Origin: an uncultured Alistipes sp.
Lineage (GTDB): Bacteria; Bacteroidota; Bacteroidia; Bacteroidales; Rikenellaceae
Length of the DNA stretch: 64,000 nt
Direction: 5' to 3'
Assembly (NCBI GenBank): GCA_937899895.1
Contig: CALBQR010000062.1
Location: 112,203-176,202 of the forward strand
The notes below the pieces were generated by a model. That model made no database searches, was not told where the DNA came from, and saw nothing but the letters and a program-made list of their open reading frames with translations. The first letter of the stretch is position 1. Each line of letters opens with the position of its first letter. Of the stretch, positions 8,029 to 16,606 are shown one piece after another. A program made the position numbers and the translations under genes.

Positions 8029-8727
8029 ATGAGTAATTTTCTCTGCAATTCGTCAATCGGCAAGAAGCTTGTGATGAGTATTTCGGGTTGTTTCCTCGTA
8101 CTCTTCCTGCTCTTCCACATGTCAATGAACATCGCGGCACTCTTCTCGGCCGAGGCTTACAACGCAATCTGCGCATTCCTCGGTGCTAACTGGTATGCCG
8201 TAGCAGGCACAGCGGTATTGGCAGCTGGAGTATTCGTACACTTCGGCTACGCTCTGATGCTGACTATCCAGAACCGTAAGGCTCGCGGCCAGCAGCGTTA
8301 CGCTGTAACCGTAACCGAAAAGGGTGTTTCGTGGGCTTCGAAGAATATGCTCGTTCTGGGCGTAATCGTAATCGGCGGTCTGTTGGTACATATGTGCCAT
8401 TTCTGGTCGAAGATGATGCTCGTTGAGTTGATGGGTGAGCACTCGGTATTGGTTGATGGTGTTCCCGTTGAGCCTACCAATGGTGCTTATCTGATCGCAT
8501 TCACCTTCTCGAAGTGGTACAACGTACTGATCTACATCGTATGGTTGGCTGCTTTGTGGTTCCACCTCTCGCACGGCGTATGGTCGATGATCCAGACCGT
8601 AGGTTGGGCTAACGACAAGTGGTACCCCCGCTTGAAGTGCCTCTCGACCCTCGCTGCAACTCTGATTTGTGGCGGTTTCGCATTGGTTGTAGTTGTGTTC
8701 TTCGTTAAGAGCCTCGGCTGCTGCTAA
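8029..8727 (+). CDS. sdhC: Succinate dehydrogenase/fumarate reductase cytochrome b subunit
   Basis: The 232-residue integral membrane protein has five hydrophobic segments and spaced histidines suitable for two hemes (in FLLFHMSMN, VFVHFGYAL, HMCHFW, WFHLSHG). This fits a type B, di-heme complex II anchor in one polypeptide. It binds menaquinone and links the catalytic subunits to the inner membrane. It is first in a three-gene unit with sdhA 43 bp and sdhB 38 bp apart. In anaerobic Bacteroidales the complex mainly runs as fumarate reductase; direction of use cannot be read from sequence. Confidence 0.93.
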   Translation: MSNFLCNSSIGKKLVMSISGCFLVLFLLFHMSMNIAALFSAEAYNAICAFLGANWYAVAGTAVLAAGVFVHFGYALMLTIQNRKARGQQRYAVTVTEKGVSWASKNMLVLGVIVIGGLLVHMCHFWSKMMLVELMGEHSVLVDGVPVEPTNGAYLIAFTFSKWYNVLIYIVWLAALWFHLSHGVWSMIQTVGWANDKWYPRLKCLSTLAATLICGGFALVVVVFFVKSLGCC

Positions 8728-8770
8728 TCCTCAAATCACAAAGTAGAACAATAAAAAAAGAAAAACAGAT

Positions 8771-10717
8771 ATGGCTTTCAAATTAGATTCGAAGATTCCC
8801 GCTGGCCCGTTGGCCGAAAAGTGGAGCAATCATAAGGCTGCTATCAAAGTGGTAAGCCCCGCAAACAAACGTAAGCTCGACATTATCGTAATCGGTACCG
8901 GTCTGGGTGGCGCATCTGCTGCTGCTTCGCTCGGTGAGATGGGTTACAACGTGAAAGTATTCTGCATCCAGGATTCGCCCCGCCGCGCTCACTCGATCGC
9001 TGCACAGGGTGGTATCAACGCTGCAAAGAACTACCAGAACGATAACGACTCGGTTTATCGTCTGTTCTACGACACCATCAAGGGTGGCGACTACCGCGCA
9101 CGTGAGGCTAACGTTTATCGTCTGGCCGAGGTGTCGAACGCAATTATCGACCAGTGCGTAGCACAGGGCGTTCCCTTCGCTCGTGAGTACGGCGGTCTGT
9201 TGGCTAACCGTTCGTTCGGTGGCGCACAGGTATCGCGTACCTTCTATGCTCGCGGTCAGACCGGTCAGCAGCTGTTGCTCGGTGCTTACGCTGCGCTGAA
9301 CAAGGAGATCGCTAACGGCTCGGTTAAGTGCTACACCCGCCACGAGATGCTCGACGTAGTTGTTGAGAATGGCGAGGCTTGCGGTATCATCGCTCGTAAC
9401 CTGGTAACCGGTAAGTTGGAGCGTTTTGGTGCTCACGCAGTTGTAATCGCAAGTGGTGGTTACGGTAACGTATTCTTCCTCTCGACCAACGCTATGGCAT
9501 CGAACGGTTCGGCTGCATTCCAGTGCTATCGCAAGGGTGCAGGTTTTGCTAACCCCTGCTTCACACAGATTCACCCCACCTGTATTCCTATCCACGGTAC
9601 CCAGCAGTCGAAGCTGACGCTGATGTCGGAGTCGTTGCGTAACGACGGTCGTATCTGGGTTCCCAAGAAGATGGAGGACGTTGAGAAGTTGCGCAAGGGT
9701 ACTATCCAGCCTTCGGATATCGCCGAGGAGGATCGCGACTACTACTTGGAGCGTCGCTACCCCGCATTCGGTAACCTCGTACCGCGCGACGTTGCATCGC
9801 GTGCTGCAAAGGAGCGTTGCGATGCAGGCTACGGTGTAAATGAGACCGGTTTGGCTGTATTCCTCGATTTCAAGACCGCTATCGAGCGTCTGGGTAAGGA
9901 TGTTATCAAGGCTCGCTATGGTAACTTGTTCGATATGTATAAGGAGATCACCGACGTAAGTCCTTACGAGCAGCCGATGCAGATCTTCCCCGCTGTTCAC
10001 TACACGATGGGTGGTATCTGGGTTGACTACAACCTGATGACTACTATCCCCGGTCTGTACGCAATTGGCGAGGCTAACTTCTCGGATCACGGTGCTAACC
10101 GTCTGGGTGCTTCGGCTCTGATGCAGGGTCTGGCTGACGGTTACTTCGTACTGCCCTACACCATTGGCGACTACCTGTCGGCAAAGATTCAGGCTCCGAA
10201 GGTAGATACCACTACCAAGGCGTTCGACGAGGCAGAGAAGGCTATTCAGGAGAAGATCGAGAAGCTGTTCGCTATCAAGGGTAATCAGTCGGTTGACGAT
10301 ATCCACAAGCGTCTGGGTCTGATTATGTGGGATAACGTAGGTATGGCACGTACCAAGGAGTCGTTGGAGAAGGCAATCGTTGAGATTCAGGCACTTCGCA
10401 AGGAGTTCTGGTCGGATCTGAAACTTGTCGGCACTGCTGATTCGTTCAACGTTGAGTTGGAGAAGGCACTGCGTTTGGCTGACTTCTTGGAGCTCGGCGA
10501 ACTGATGGCACGCGACGCATTGCAGCGTGAGGAGTCGTGCGGTGGCCACTTCCGTTCGGAGCACCAGACCGAGGAGGGCGAGGCACTGCGCCACGACGAT
10601 CAGTTTGCATACGCAGCAGTTTGGGAGTACAAGGGTATGGACGAGGCTCCCGAAATGACCAAGGAGGCACTGGATTACGAGTTCACTCACCGTGCACAGC
10701 GTAACTATAAGAACTAA
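8771..10717 (+). CDS. sdhA: Succinate dehydrogenase/fumarate reductase flavoprotein subunit
   Basis: The 648-residue protein has the FAD-binding motif IVIGTGLGGASAAASLGEMG near residues 36-55. The HSIAAQGGINAAKNY segment carries the histidine for covalent FAD linkage. Further features are the GGYGNVFFLSTNAMASNGS cap region, HYTMGGIWVD with substrate-binding residues, and GANRLGASALMQGLADGYF. It catalyses fumarate/succinate interconversion on the cytoplasmic face. The size and single b-subunit neighbour are as in type B enzymes of Bacteroidetes and Wolinella. A 635-residue open frame on the opposite strand is a shadow of its codon bias. Confidence 0.97.
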   Translation: MAFKLDSKIPAGPLAEKWSNHKAAIKVVSPANKRKLDIIVIGTGLGGASAAASLGEMGYNVKVFCIQDSPRRAHSIAAQGGINAAKNYQNDNDSVYRLFYDTIKGGDYRAREANVYRLAEVSNAIIDQCVAQGVPFAREYGGLLANRSFGGAQVSRTFYARGQTGQQLLLGAYAALNKEIANGSVKCYTRHEMLDVVVENGEACGIIARNLVTGKLERFGAHAVVIASGGYGNVFFLSTNAMASNGSAAFQCYRKGAGFANPCFTQIHPTCIPIHGTQQSKLTLMSESLRNDGRIWVPKKMEDVEKLRKGTIQPSDIAEEDRDYYLERRYPAFGNLVPRDVASRAAKERCDAGYGVNETGLAVFLDFKTAIERLGKDVIKARYGNLFDMYKEITDVSPYEQPMQIFPAVHYTMGGIWVDYNLMTTIPGLYAIGEANFSDHGANRLGASALMQGLADGYFVLPYTIGDYLSAKIQAPKVDTTTKAFDEAEKAIQEKIEKLFAIKGNQSVDDIHKRLGLIMWDNVGMARTKESLEKAIVEIQALRKEFWSDLKLVGTADSFNVELEKALRLADFLELGELMARDALQREESCGGHFRSEHQTEEGEALRHDDQFAYAAVWEYKGMDEAPEMTKEALDYEFTHRAQRNYKN

Positions 10718-10755
10718 TTCTCACTGACGTACAATACTTTAATACAAGCAAGACT

Positions 10756-11499
10756 ATGAATTTCAAGTTAAAGATATGGCGTCAGAAAGACGCTAAAAGC
10801 AAGGGCGAATTCAAGACTTACGAAGTTACGAATATCGCATCGGATACCTCGTTCCTCGAAATGATGGATATCCTCAACAACGACCTGGTACACAAAGGCG
10901 AGGAGCCCGTGGCATTTGACCACGACTGCCGCGAGGGTATCTGCGGTATGTGCTCGATGCACATCAATGGCCACGCTCACGGCCCCGAAACCGCAGTAAC
11001 CACCTGCCAGCTCTATATGCGTAAGTTCAAGGATGGCGAGACCATCACTATTGAGCCGTGGCGTTCGGCAGCATTCCCCGTAATCAAGGACCTCGTTGTT
11101 GATCGTAGCGCATACGACAAGATTTTGCAGGCCGGCGGTTTCATCTCGGTTCGCACGGGTAGCGTAGTTGATGCTAACTGTATTCCTATCTCGAACGCTG
11201 ACGCAGAGGAGTCGATGGACGCAGCAGCTTGCGTAGGTTGCGGTGCTTGTGCAGCAACTTGTAAGAACGGTTCGGCTATGCTGTTCGTTGCAGCACGCGT
11301 ATCGTCGTTGGCAAAGCTGCCCCAGGGTCGCGTAGAGGGCGCACGTCGCGCAAAGGCTATGGTTGCAAAGATGGACGAGCTGGGCTTCGGTAACTGTACC
11401 AACACTGGTGCTTGCCAGGCAGAGTGCCCCAAGTCGATCTCAATCACCCATATCGCTCGCCTGAACCGCGAGTTCCTCGCAGCAAAGTTGCAGGACTAA
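10756..11499 (+). CDS. sdhB: Succinate dehydrogenase/fumarate reductase iron-sulfur subunit
   Basis: The 247-residue protein carries the three cluster motifs: DCREGICGMC with a downstream Cys (TTCQLY) for [2Fe-2S], CVGCGACAATC for [4Fe-4S], and CTNTGACQAECPK for the third cluster. It passes electrons between flavoprotein and heme/quinone subunits. It is last in the operon and is closed by a strong terminator at 11536-11567. Confidence 0.96.
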   Translation: MNFKLKIWRQKDAKSKGEFKTYEVTNIASDTSFLEMMDILNNDLVHKGEEPVAFDHDCREGICGMCSMHINGHAHGPETAVTTCQLYMRKFKDGETITIEPWRSAAFPVIKDLVVDRSAYDKILQAGGFISVRTGSVVDANCIPISNADAEESMDAAACVGCGACAATCKNGSAMLFVAARVSSLAKLPQGRVEGARRAKAMVAKMDELGFGNCTNTGACQAECPKSISITHIARLNREFLAAKLQD

Positions 11500-11535
11500 T
11501 TAGCGATAAGACTCGAAAATCGAGCGCAAATGACA

Positions 11536-11567
11536 AACTCCCGATCACCCGCAGGTGGTCGGGAGTT
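11536..11567 (+). terminator. Terminator after sdhB
   Basis: AACTCCCGATCACC pairs with GGTGGTCGGGAGTT around a CGCA loop, followed by GTTATTTT. Confidence 0.85.
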
Positions 11568-11660
11568 GTTATTTTGAGGTGCGAGATGGAGGTACGGAGG
11601 GCCGAATTTGGCGGCAAAAACTAAAAAAAATGCATAAAAACACAAAAAGTGTCTAAAAAA

Positions 11661-11692
11661 TTTGGCAGATACAAAAATTGGCCGTACATTTG
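11661..11692 (+). promoter_or_regulatory. Promoter of tRNA-Glu
   Basis: TTTG at 11661-11664 and TACATTTG at 11685-11692 are 20 bp apart, and the tRNA starts 18 bp later. Confidence 0.7.
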
Positions 11693-11710
11693 CACCACAA
11701 AAATAGAGCT

Positions 11711-11782
11711 GGTGGATTCATCTAAGGGCTAGGATACGTGCCTCTCACGCACGACATAGGGGTTCGAATCCCCTATCCACTA
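11711..11782 (+). tRNA. tRNA-Glu (anticodon CTC)
   Basis: A 72-nt cloverleaf can be drawn: acceptor GGTGGAT/ATCCACT with a G-T first pair, D arm ATC...GAT, anticodon stem CGTGC/GCACG with loop CTCTCAC (anticodon CTC), T arm AGGGG-TTCGAAT-CCCCT, discriminator A. CCA is not encoded. A terminator follows three bases after it. Confidence 0.9.
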
Positions 11783-11784
11783 CA

Positions 11785-11809
11785 AAAGGCGCTGATTATC
11801 AGCGCCTTT
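11785..11809 (+). terminator. Terminator after tRNA-Glu
   Basis: AAAGGCGCTGA pairs perfectly with TCAGCGCCTTT around a TTA loop, followed by ATTATTTT. Confidence 0.88.
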
Positions 11810-11819
11810 ATTATTTTGT

Positions 11820-12036
11820 AGCCATTTTCACAGCCTTTTTCGGGCATTTCAACCGCCACTCACGCGACAAATTCCGCATAAATTACGGGGGAAATCCGCA
11901 CTCACACAACCTCCCGTGCACCGTCCACGAACCCAAACCCCACAAGCGAGATTATCGCCTGCGGCATCTTGTTTGAAGACAGTTCAAAATCCTGCTCCGG
12001 AGGGTGTTTTATTCACACTTTTAGGGGTGGAACGTA
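11820..12036. other. Intergenic stretch with no recognised feature
   Basis: About 220 bp between the tRNA-Glu terminator and the malQ promoter. A short plus-strand frame crosses it but has no family resemblance, and it would include the malQ promoter. I see no tRNA fragment or strong hairpin that holds up. Confidence 0.5.
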
Positions 12037-12067
12037 TTGATTATCACGGAGGGATTTGCTATCTTTG
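12037..12067 (+). promoter_or_regulatory. Promoter of malQ
   Basis: TTG at 12037-12039 and TATCTTTG at 12060-12067 are spaced 20 bp apart, 47 bp upstream of the ATG at 12115. Confidence 0.7.
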
Positions 12068-12114
12068 CATAGGAATTGTTGAACGATTTATAAAACTATA
12101 AAAACATATATTTT

Positions 12115-14574
12115 ATGGATATCAAATTCAGAATAGATTACCTTGCTCCGCTGGGAGAGGAACTGTTCCTGATCGTCGAAAACGCCCCCAAAGCAAAAGC
12201 CGTTGCGATGAAGAACATCAATGGCGCGTGGGAGTGTACAATCAAATGCGATTCAAAGTGTATCGAATACCGTTTCGAGGTGCGCCGCGAAGGTCAAACC
12301 GTGCGCCACGAATGGGGCCCCGCCCACTCGCTCGAACTCAATGAGAAATGTTCGAATATGGTCGTTCTCGACCGTTGGCACGATATGCCGTCGGACCGCT
12401 CGTTCCGTTCGTCGATGTTCACCGAGGGCGTCTTCGGCCGTAAGCGCGCAAAGCGTGCAGCAGCTCCCTCGACGGGCGACGTTGAGATTCGTGCCGAGAT
12501 TCCCGTTGTACGCTCGACGCAGAAAGTCGTGCTGGTGGGTGCCGGCAAGGCTCTGGGCGATTGGGACGTTGCTAAGGGTGTCGTGATGAGCGATGCTGAG
12601 GCTCCCACGTGGAGTGCGCGCGTGAAGCTCTCGAAGATTGACCAGCTAATCGAGTTCAAGTTTGTCATCATTGACGCGACGTCGGGCGCAGTTGTCGCTT
12701 GGGAGCGAGGCGAGAACAACCGTATCAAGATCGAAAAGGTGGCGAAGGGTTGCGTTGTTGTCGGCTCGTTGCGTCCGCAGTTCGACCAGCCGCAGTGGCG
12801 CGGTGCGGGTGTTGCGATTCCCGTCTTCTCGTTGCGCTCGGAGCAGAGCTTCGGCGTGGGCGAGTTCAACGACCTGAAATTGATGGTCGATTGGGCAGCA
12901 GCAACGGGTCAGTCGATCATTCAGATTCTGCCCGTTCACGATACAACGATGACGGGCACGTGGCAGGATTCGTACCCTTACAATGCCAACTCGACCTTTG
13001 CTCTGCACCCGCAGTTCCTGCATCTGCCCGATGTAGGCAAGTTGCGTTCGAAGAAGGAGATGGCTCGCTATGAGGCTCTGGGCAAGGAACTGAACGCACT
13101 CGAACAGATTGATTATGAGCGTGTAAATAACGCCAAGAACGAATATCTGCACGCAATCTACAAGCAGGACGGCGCGAAGACCTTCGCTTCGGAGGAGTTC
13201 AAGGCCTTTATGGCGTCGAACGAGGTTTGGTTGCGTCCGTACGCGGTTTTCTGCGCACTGCGCGACGAGCACTCGACTCCCGACTTCAACCGTTGGGGCA
13301 AGATGGCGAAGTACACCGCAGCCAAAGCAGCCAAGTACGAGGCCGAGCACGCCGAGGAGGTTGGTTACAACTACTTCGTGCAGTATCACCTCTCGCGTCA
13401 GTTGCGTGGGGTGCGCGACTATGCTCACTCGCGCGGTATCGTCTTGAAGGGCGATATTCCGATCGGCATCAGCCGCACGAGCGTCGATGCGTGGGTCTAT
13501 CCCTCGCTCTTCAATATGGATTCGTCGGCGGGTGCTCCGCCCGATGATTTCTCGGTGCTGGGTCAGAATTGGGGCTTCCCGACCTACAACTGGACGAAGA
13601 TGGCCGAAGATGGTTTTGCGTGGTGGAAGGCTCGTTTCGTGAAGATGGCCGAGTACTTCGACGCATATCGTATCGACCACATTCTGGGTTTCTTCCGCAT
13701 TTGGGAAATTCCGCTCGATGCGGTGAATGCTCTGTTGGGCCACTTCAACCCCGCACGACCCTTCTCGCAGGAGGAGATCGCTGCGTATGGGTTCCACTTC
13801 AACCGTGAGGCCCACACCGCACCCGTTGTTGTTACCGACAACGTGCTCTTCATCGAGGACAAACTGAAAGCAAACCACTTCCACCCGCGCATTTCGGCAC
13901 AGCACACCGAGCTCTATGCCGCACTCTCGTGGGATCAGAAGCAGGCTTACGACCGATTGTACAACGATTTCTTCTATCGTCGCCATAACGATTTCTGGCA
14001 GCGTGAGGCTCTGCAAAAGTTGCCGCCGCTGATCGAATCGACCGGAATGCTGGTTTGTGGCGAGGACTTGGGTATGATTCCCGACTGCGTGGCTGCCGTA
14101 ATGGCGGGCGAGCAGATTCTCTCGCTCGAAATCCAGCGTATGCCCAAGGATCCGAGCGTCGAGTTCGCAACTCCGGCCCACTACCCCTATCTGTCGGTTT
14201 GCACCACCTCGACCCACGATATGAACCCCATACGTGCTTGGTGGGAGGAGGATCGCCCGACAACGCAACGATTCTACAACCAGATGCTCGGCGCGTGGGG
14301 CGAGGCACCGTTCTATTGCGAGCCGTGGATCTGCAAGCAGATTGTCGAGCAGCACCTCACTTCGCCCGCAATGCTGACCATCTTGCCGTTGCAGGATTGG
14401 CTGGCGATGGACGGAGAGCTGCGCCGCGATAATCCCAACGACGAGCGAATCAACGTACCCGCAAACTCGCGCCACTATTGGCGTTATCGTATGCACCTCT
14501 CGCTCGAAAAGTTGCTCAGCGAGCAGTCGTTCAACGAACTCGTCCGTTCGATGATAGTTCGCAGCGGACGATAG
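12115..14574 (+). CDS. malQ: 4-alpha-glucanotransferase with N-terminal starch-binding domains (GH77)
   Basis: The 819-residue protein has two CBM20-like starch-binding domains (about 1-90 and 120-215; the second contains VLVGAGKALGDWD) followed by a GH77 catalytic domain from about 225. Catalytic residues can be placed: nucleophile Asp521 in YRIDHILGFFR, acid/base Glu650 in CGEDLGM, and Asp702 in STHDMNP. This double-CBM20 layout is shared with plant DPE2 and Bacteroidetes MalQ. There is no signal peptide, so it acts in the cytoplasm, disproportionating maltodextrins imported by the adjacent Sus-like system. It is transcribed convergently with that operon, and a bidirectional terminator separates them. 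Confidence 0.95.
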   Translation: MDIKFRIDYLAPLGEELFLIVENAPKAKAVAMKNINGAWECTIKCDSKCIEYRFEVRREGQTVRHEWGPAHSLELNEKCSNMVVLDRWHDMPSDRSFRSSMFTEGVFGRKRAKRAAAPSTGDVEIRAEIPVVRSTQKVVLVGAGKALGDWDVAKGVVMSDAEAPTWSARVKLSKIDQLIEFKFVIIDATSGAVVAWERGENNRIKIEKVAKGCVVVGSLRPQFDQPQWRGAGVAIPVFSLRSEQSFGVGEFNDLKLMVDWAAATGQSIIQILPVHDTTMTGTWQDSYPYNANSTFALHPQFLHLPDVGKLRSKKEMARYEALGKELNALEQIDYERVNNAKNEYLHAIYKQDGAKTFASEEFKAFMASNEVWLRPYAVFCALRDEHSTPDFNRWGKMAKYTAAKAAKYEAEHAEEVGYNYFVQYHLSRQLRGVRDYAHSRGIVLKGDIPIGISRTSVDAWVYPSLFNMDSSAGAPPDDFSVLGQNWGFPTYNWTKMAEDGFAWWKARFVKMAEYFDAYRIDHILGFFRIWEIPLDAVNALLGHFNPARPFSQEEIAAYGFHFNREAHTAPVVVTDNVLFIEDKLKANHFHPRISAQHTELYAALSWDQKQAYDRLYNDFFYRRHNDFWQREALQKLPPLIESTGMLVCGEDLGMIPDCVAAVMAGEQILSLEIQRMPKDPSVEFATPAHYPYLSVCTTSTHDMNPIRAWWEEDRPTTQRFYNQMLGAWGEAPFYCEPWICKQIVEQHLTSPAMLTILPLQDWLAMDGELRRDNPNDERINVPANSRHYWRYRMHLSLEKLLSEQSFNELVRSMIVRSGR

Positions 14575-14596
14575 ACCGACGGTCGCAACACGACAA

Positions 14597-14636
14597 GCAA
14601 AACCCCACCTCCGAAAACGGAGGTGGGGTTTTTGCT
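14597..14636. terminator. Bidirectional terminator between malQ and the GH13 cluster
   Basis: AACCCCACCTCCG pairs perfectly with CGGAGGTGGGGTT around AAAA. A-rich and T-rich flanks on each side let it act in both directions. Confidence 0.88.
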
Positions 14637-14685
14637 TGGGTCGGGCGTTTTGACCTTTTTATACACCCTTTCTTATTCGCAAGTT

Positions 14686-16590
14686 CTACTGCACCGTACG
14701 CTCGAACTCAACCACTATTGCCTCGCGCGGTCCTACGACCGTCTGCTCCGAGAGCTCGATCGGCTCTCCCGTCAATACGTTACGACCCTGACCGAGAGTC
14801 GATGTAATCTCGGCATAGTGCGACCACGGAATCTGCTTGCGGCCGCGTGAATTATTGATATAGACAAATACCGCATCGGTATCGTCATAACGGAAATAGG
14901 CATAGGTATTGTCGCGGCTACCGAAGTGCAACGTGCGACCCGTATGGATTACCTGCTTGCCCTTGCGCCACTGGAACAGACGCTGAGTCCAGTCGAACAG
15001 TTCGGCAGCGTCGCCCGTATGCTGAGCCTTATCGAACAGATTCACCTCGTCCGTAGGCCAACCACCGGGGAAATCGACACGCAGACCACCGTGGCCCTGC
15101 GACAGATCCTTCGAGCGGAACATCAACTCATCACCGGCAAAAACCTGCGGAATACCGCGCATCGTAGCCAACAGCGTCATAGCGATCTTGGCACGACCGA
15201 CGTTACCGCGCACGATGTCAGCCGTACGGTCCGTATCGTGGTTGCCCGTGAAGATCATCATCTTCGACAGATCGTGATAGAGAAAGTCGTTCGACACAGC
15301 GTCATAGACACGGATCATACCCTCGCCCCAACGCAACGAATCGGTGGGCAGTGCAGCACAGATCGCATCGCGCAGCGGGAAATCCATAATCGAGGGCAGG
15401 TGCGAATCGAAGCCGTCGCGGTTGGCGTTGCCACCCTGCCAATATGCCAGCTGGGGCACGTTACCCGTCCAGCACTCGCCAACAATATTGAGGTTGGGAT
15501 ACTCAGCAACGATCGCCTCGCACCACTCGCTCATCGGCTGCTTCTCGTTGTAGGGATAGGTATCGACGCGCAGACCGTCCAGATCGGCCCACTCGATCCA
15601 CCACACCGTCCACTGCTTGAAGTATTGCAGCAGGTAGGGGTTGTTCAGATTCATATCGGGCATCGAGCGATCGAACCAACCACTCTCCTGCACCTTCAAA
15701 TCGTACTGCGAGGCGTTGGGATCCATATTTGTCGAGAACATATTGTTCGTCTGCACATACTCATCGTTATCGAAACGGTGGATCCAATCCTCGAAAGGCA
15801 GATCCTCGACCCACCAATGCGCTATGCCACAGTGGTTTGTAACGATATCCATAATGATCTTGATATCTCGCTTGTGAGCCTCGGCAACATACTCACGATA
15901 GAGTTCGTTCGAGCCCATACGCGGATCGATATGGTAGTAATCGGCACAAGCGTAGCCGTGATACGACGCAAAAGGCTCGTTGTCGAGCAGCAGCGGAGTT
16001 GACCAGATTGCCGTCATACCCAGATCGGCAATGTAATCCAAGTGGTCGATCATACCCTGCAAGTCGCCACCGTGGCGACCGTAGAACTCCTCGCGGGCGC
16101 ACTTATCGGCCGTATCGTCGGTCGAGTCGTTCGTCGTATCGCCATTTGCAAAGCGGTCTGGCATAAGCAGATAGATCGCGTCGGCAGTCGTAAAGCCCTG
16201 ACGATCGCGCGAGCCCTCACGACGCTCGGCAATCTCATAAGGCACCTTGAAGCTCTCGCCCTCGCGCTCGAAAACGATATAGCGCACACCTGCCTCAGCC
16301 TGCGGATCGACCTTCACATCGGCAAACAGATAGTTCGGGCTGTCGGCCTTGTGCAGTGCGGTGATCTCGACACCCTCGCCCTCGATACGGACATCGCACG
16401 CAGCGATATTCTCGCCGTGCAACATCAGCTGCAACGGGGTCTGCATACCCGTCCACCACGACAGCGGCTCGACGCGATCGACCTGTGCGGTCGTAGCGTC
16501 GGCAACCGTCTGCGGATCGAATTGCGGAGCACTGCCACAAGCCACCGTAACAAATGCCATAGCTGTAATGATCAAATGTTTAGCGTTCAT
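14686..16590 (-). CDS. susA: GH13 neopullulanase-like enzyme (SusA-like), probably periplasmic
   Basis: The 634-residue protein starts with a signal peptide ending in VTVAC, a weak lipobox. An N-terminal beta domain (about 35-125, with EPLSWWTGMQTPLQLMLHG) follows that is typical of cyclomaltodextrinase/neopullulanase types, including Bacteroides SusA (617 aa). The GH13 barrel carries Asp343 (GLRVDTYPY), Glu372 (IVGECWTG) and Asp452 (TGNHDTDR). It should cut maltodextrins and pullulan in the periplasm. No acidic export signal follows the cysteine (CGSAPQ), so it should not be surface exposed. It is the last gene of the starch cluster, 16 bp after the previous one. Confidence 0.88.
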   Translation of the reverse strand: MNAKHLIITAMAFVTVACGSAPQFDPQTVADATTAQVDRVEPLSWWTGMQTPLQLMLHGENIAACDVRIEGEGVEITALHKADSPNYLFADVKVDPQAEAGVRYIVFEREGESFKVPYEIAERREGSRDRQGFTTADAIYLLMPDRFANGDTTNDSTDDTADKCAREEFYGRHGGDLQGMIDHLDYIADLGMTAIWSTPLLLDNEPFASYHGYACADYYHIDPRMGSNELYREYVAEAHKRDIKIIMDIVTNHCGIAHWWVEDLPFEDWIHRFDNDEYVQTNNMFSTNMDPNASQYDLKVQESGWFDRSMPDMNLNNPYLLQYFKQWTVWWIEWADLDGLRVDTYPYNEKQPMSEWCEAIVAEYPNLNIVGECWTGNVPQLAYWQGGNANRDGFDSHLPSIMDFPLRDAICAALPTDSLRWGEGMIRVYDAVSNDFLYHDLSKMMIFTGNHDTDRTADIVRGNVGRAKIAMTLLATMRGIPQVFAGDELMFRSKDLSQGHGGLRVDFPGGWPTDEVNLFDKAQHTGDAAELFDWTQRLFQWRKGKQVIHTGRTLHFGSRDNTYAYFRYDDTDAVFVYINNSRGRKQIPWSHYAEITSTLGQGRNVLTGEPIELSEQTVVGPREAIVVEFERTVQ

Positions 16591-16606
16591 CTTCGTGTGC
16601 GCTCGC

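Noticed and set aside
8783..10690. A 635-codon open frame antisense to the flavoprotein gene
   Set aside because: It is a shadow of sdhA; no domain, no promoter, low-complexity composition.
11960..12005. A possible tRNA 3' fragment (GTTCAAAATCCTGCTCCGG) that might mark an attachment site
   Set aside because: The T-arm does not pair and no integrase or second copy is nearby.
11916..12101. A 61-codon plus-strand frame before malQ
   Set aside because: It spans the malQ promoter and shows no protein-like pattern.
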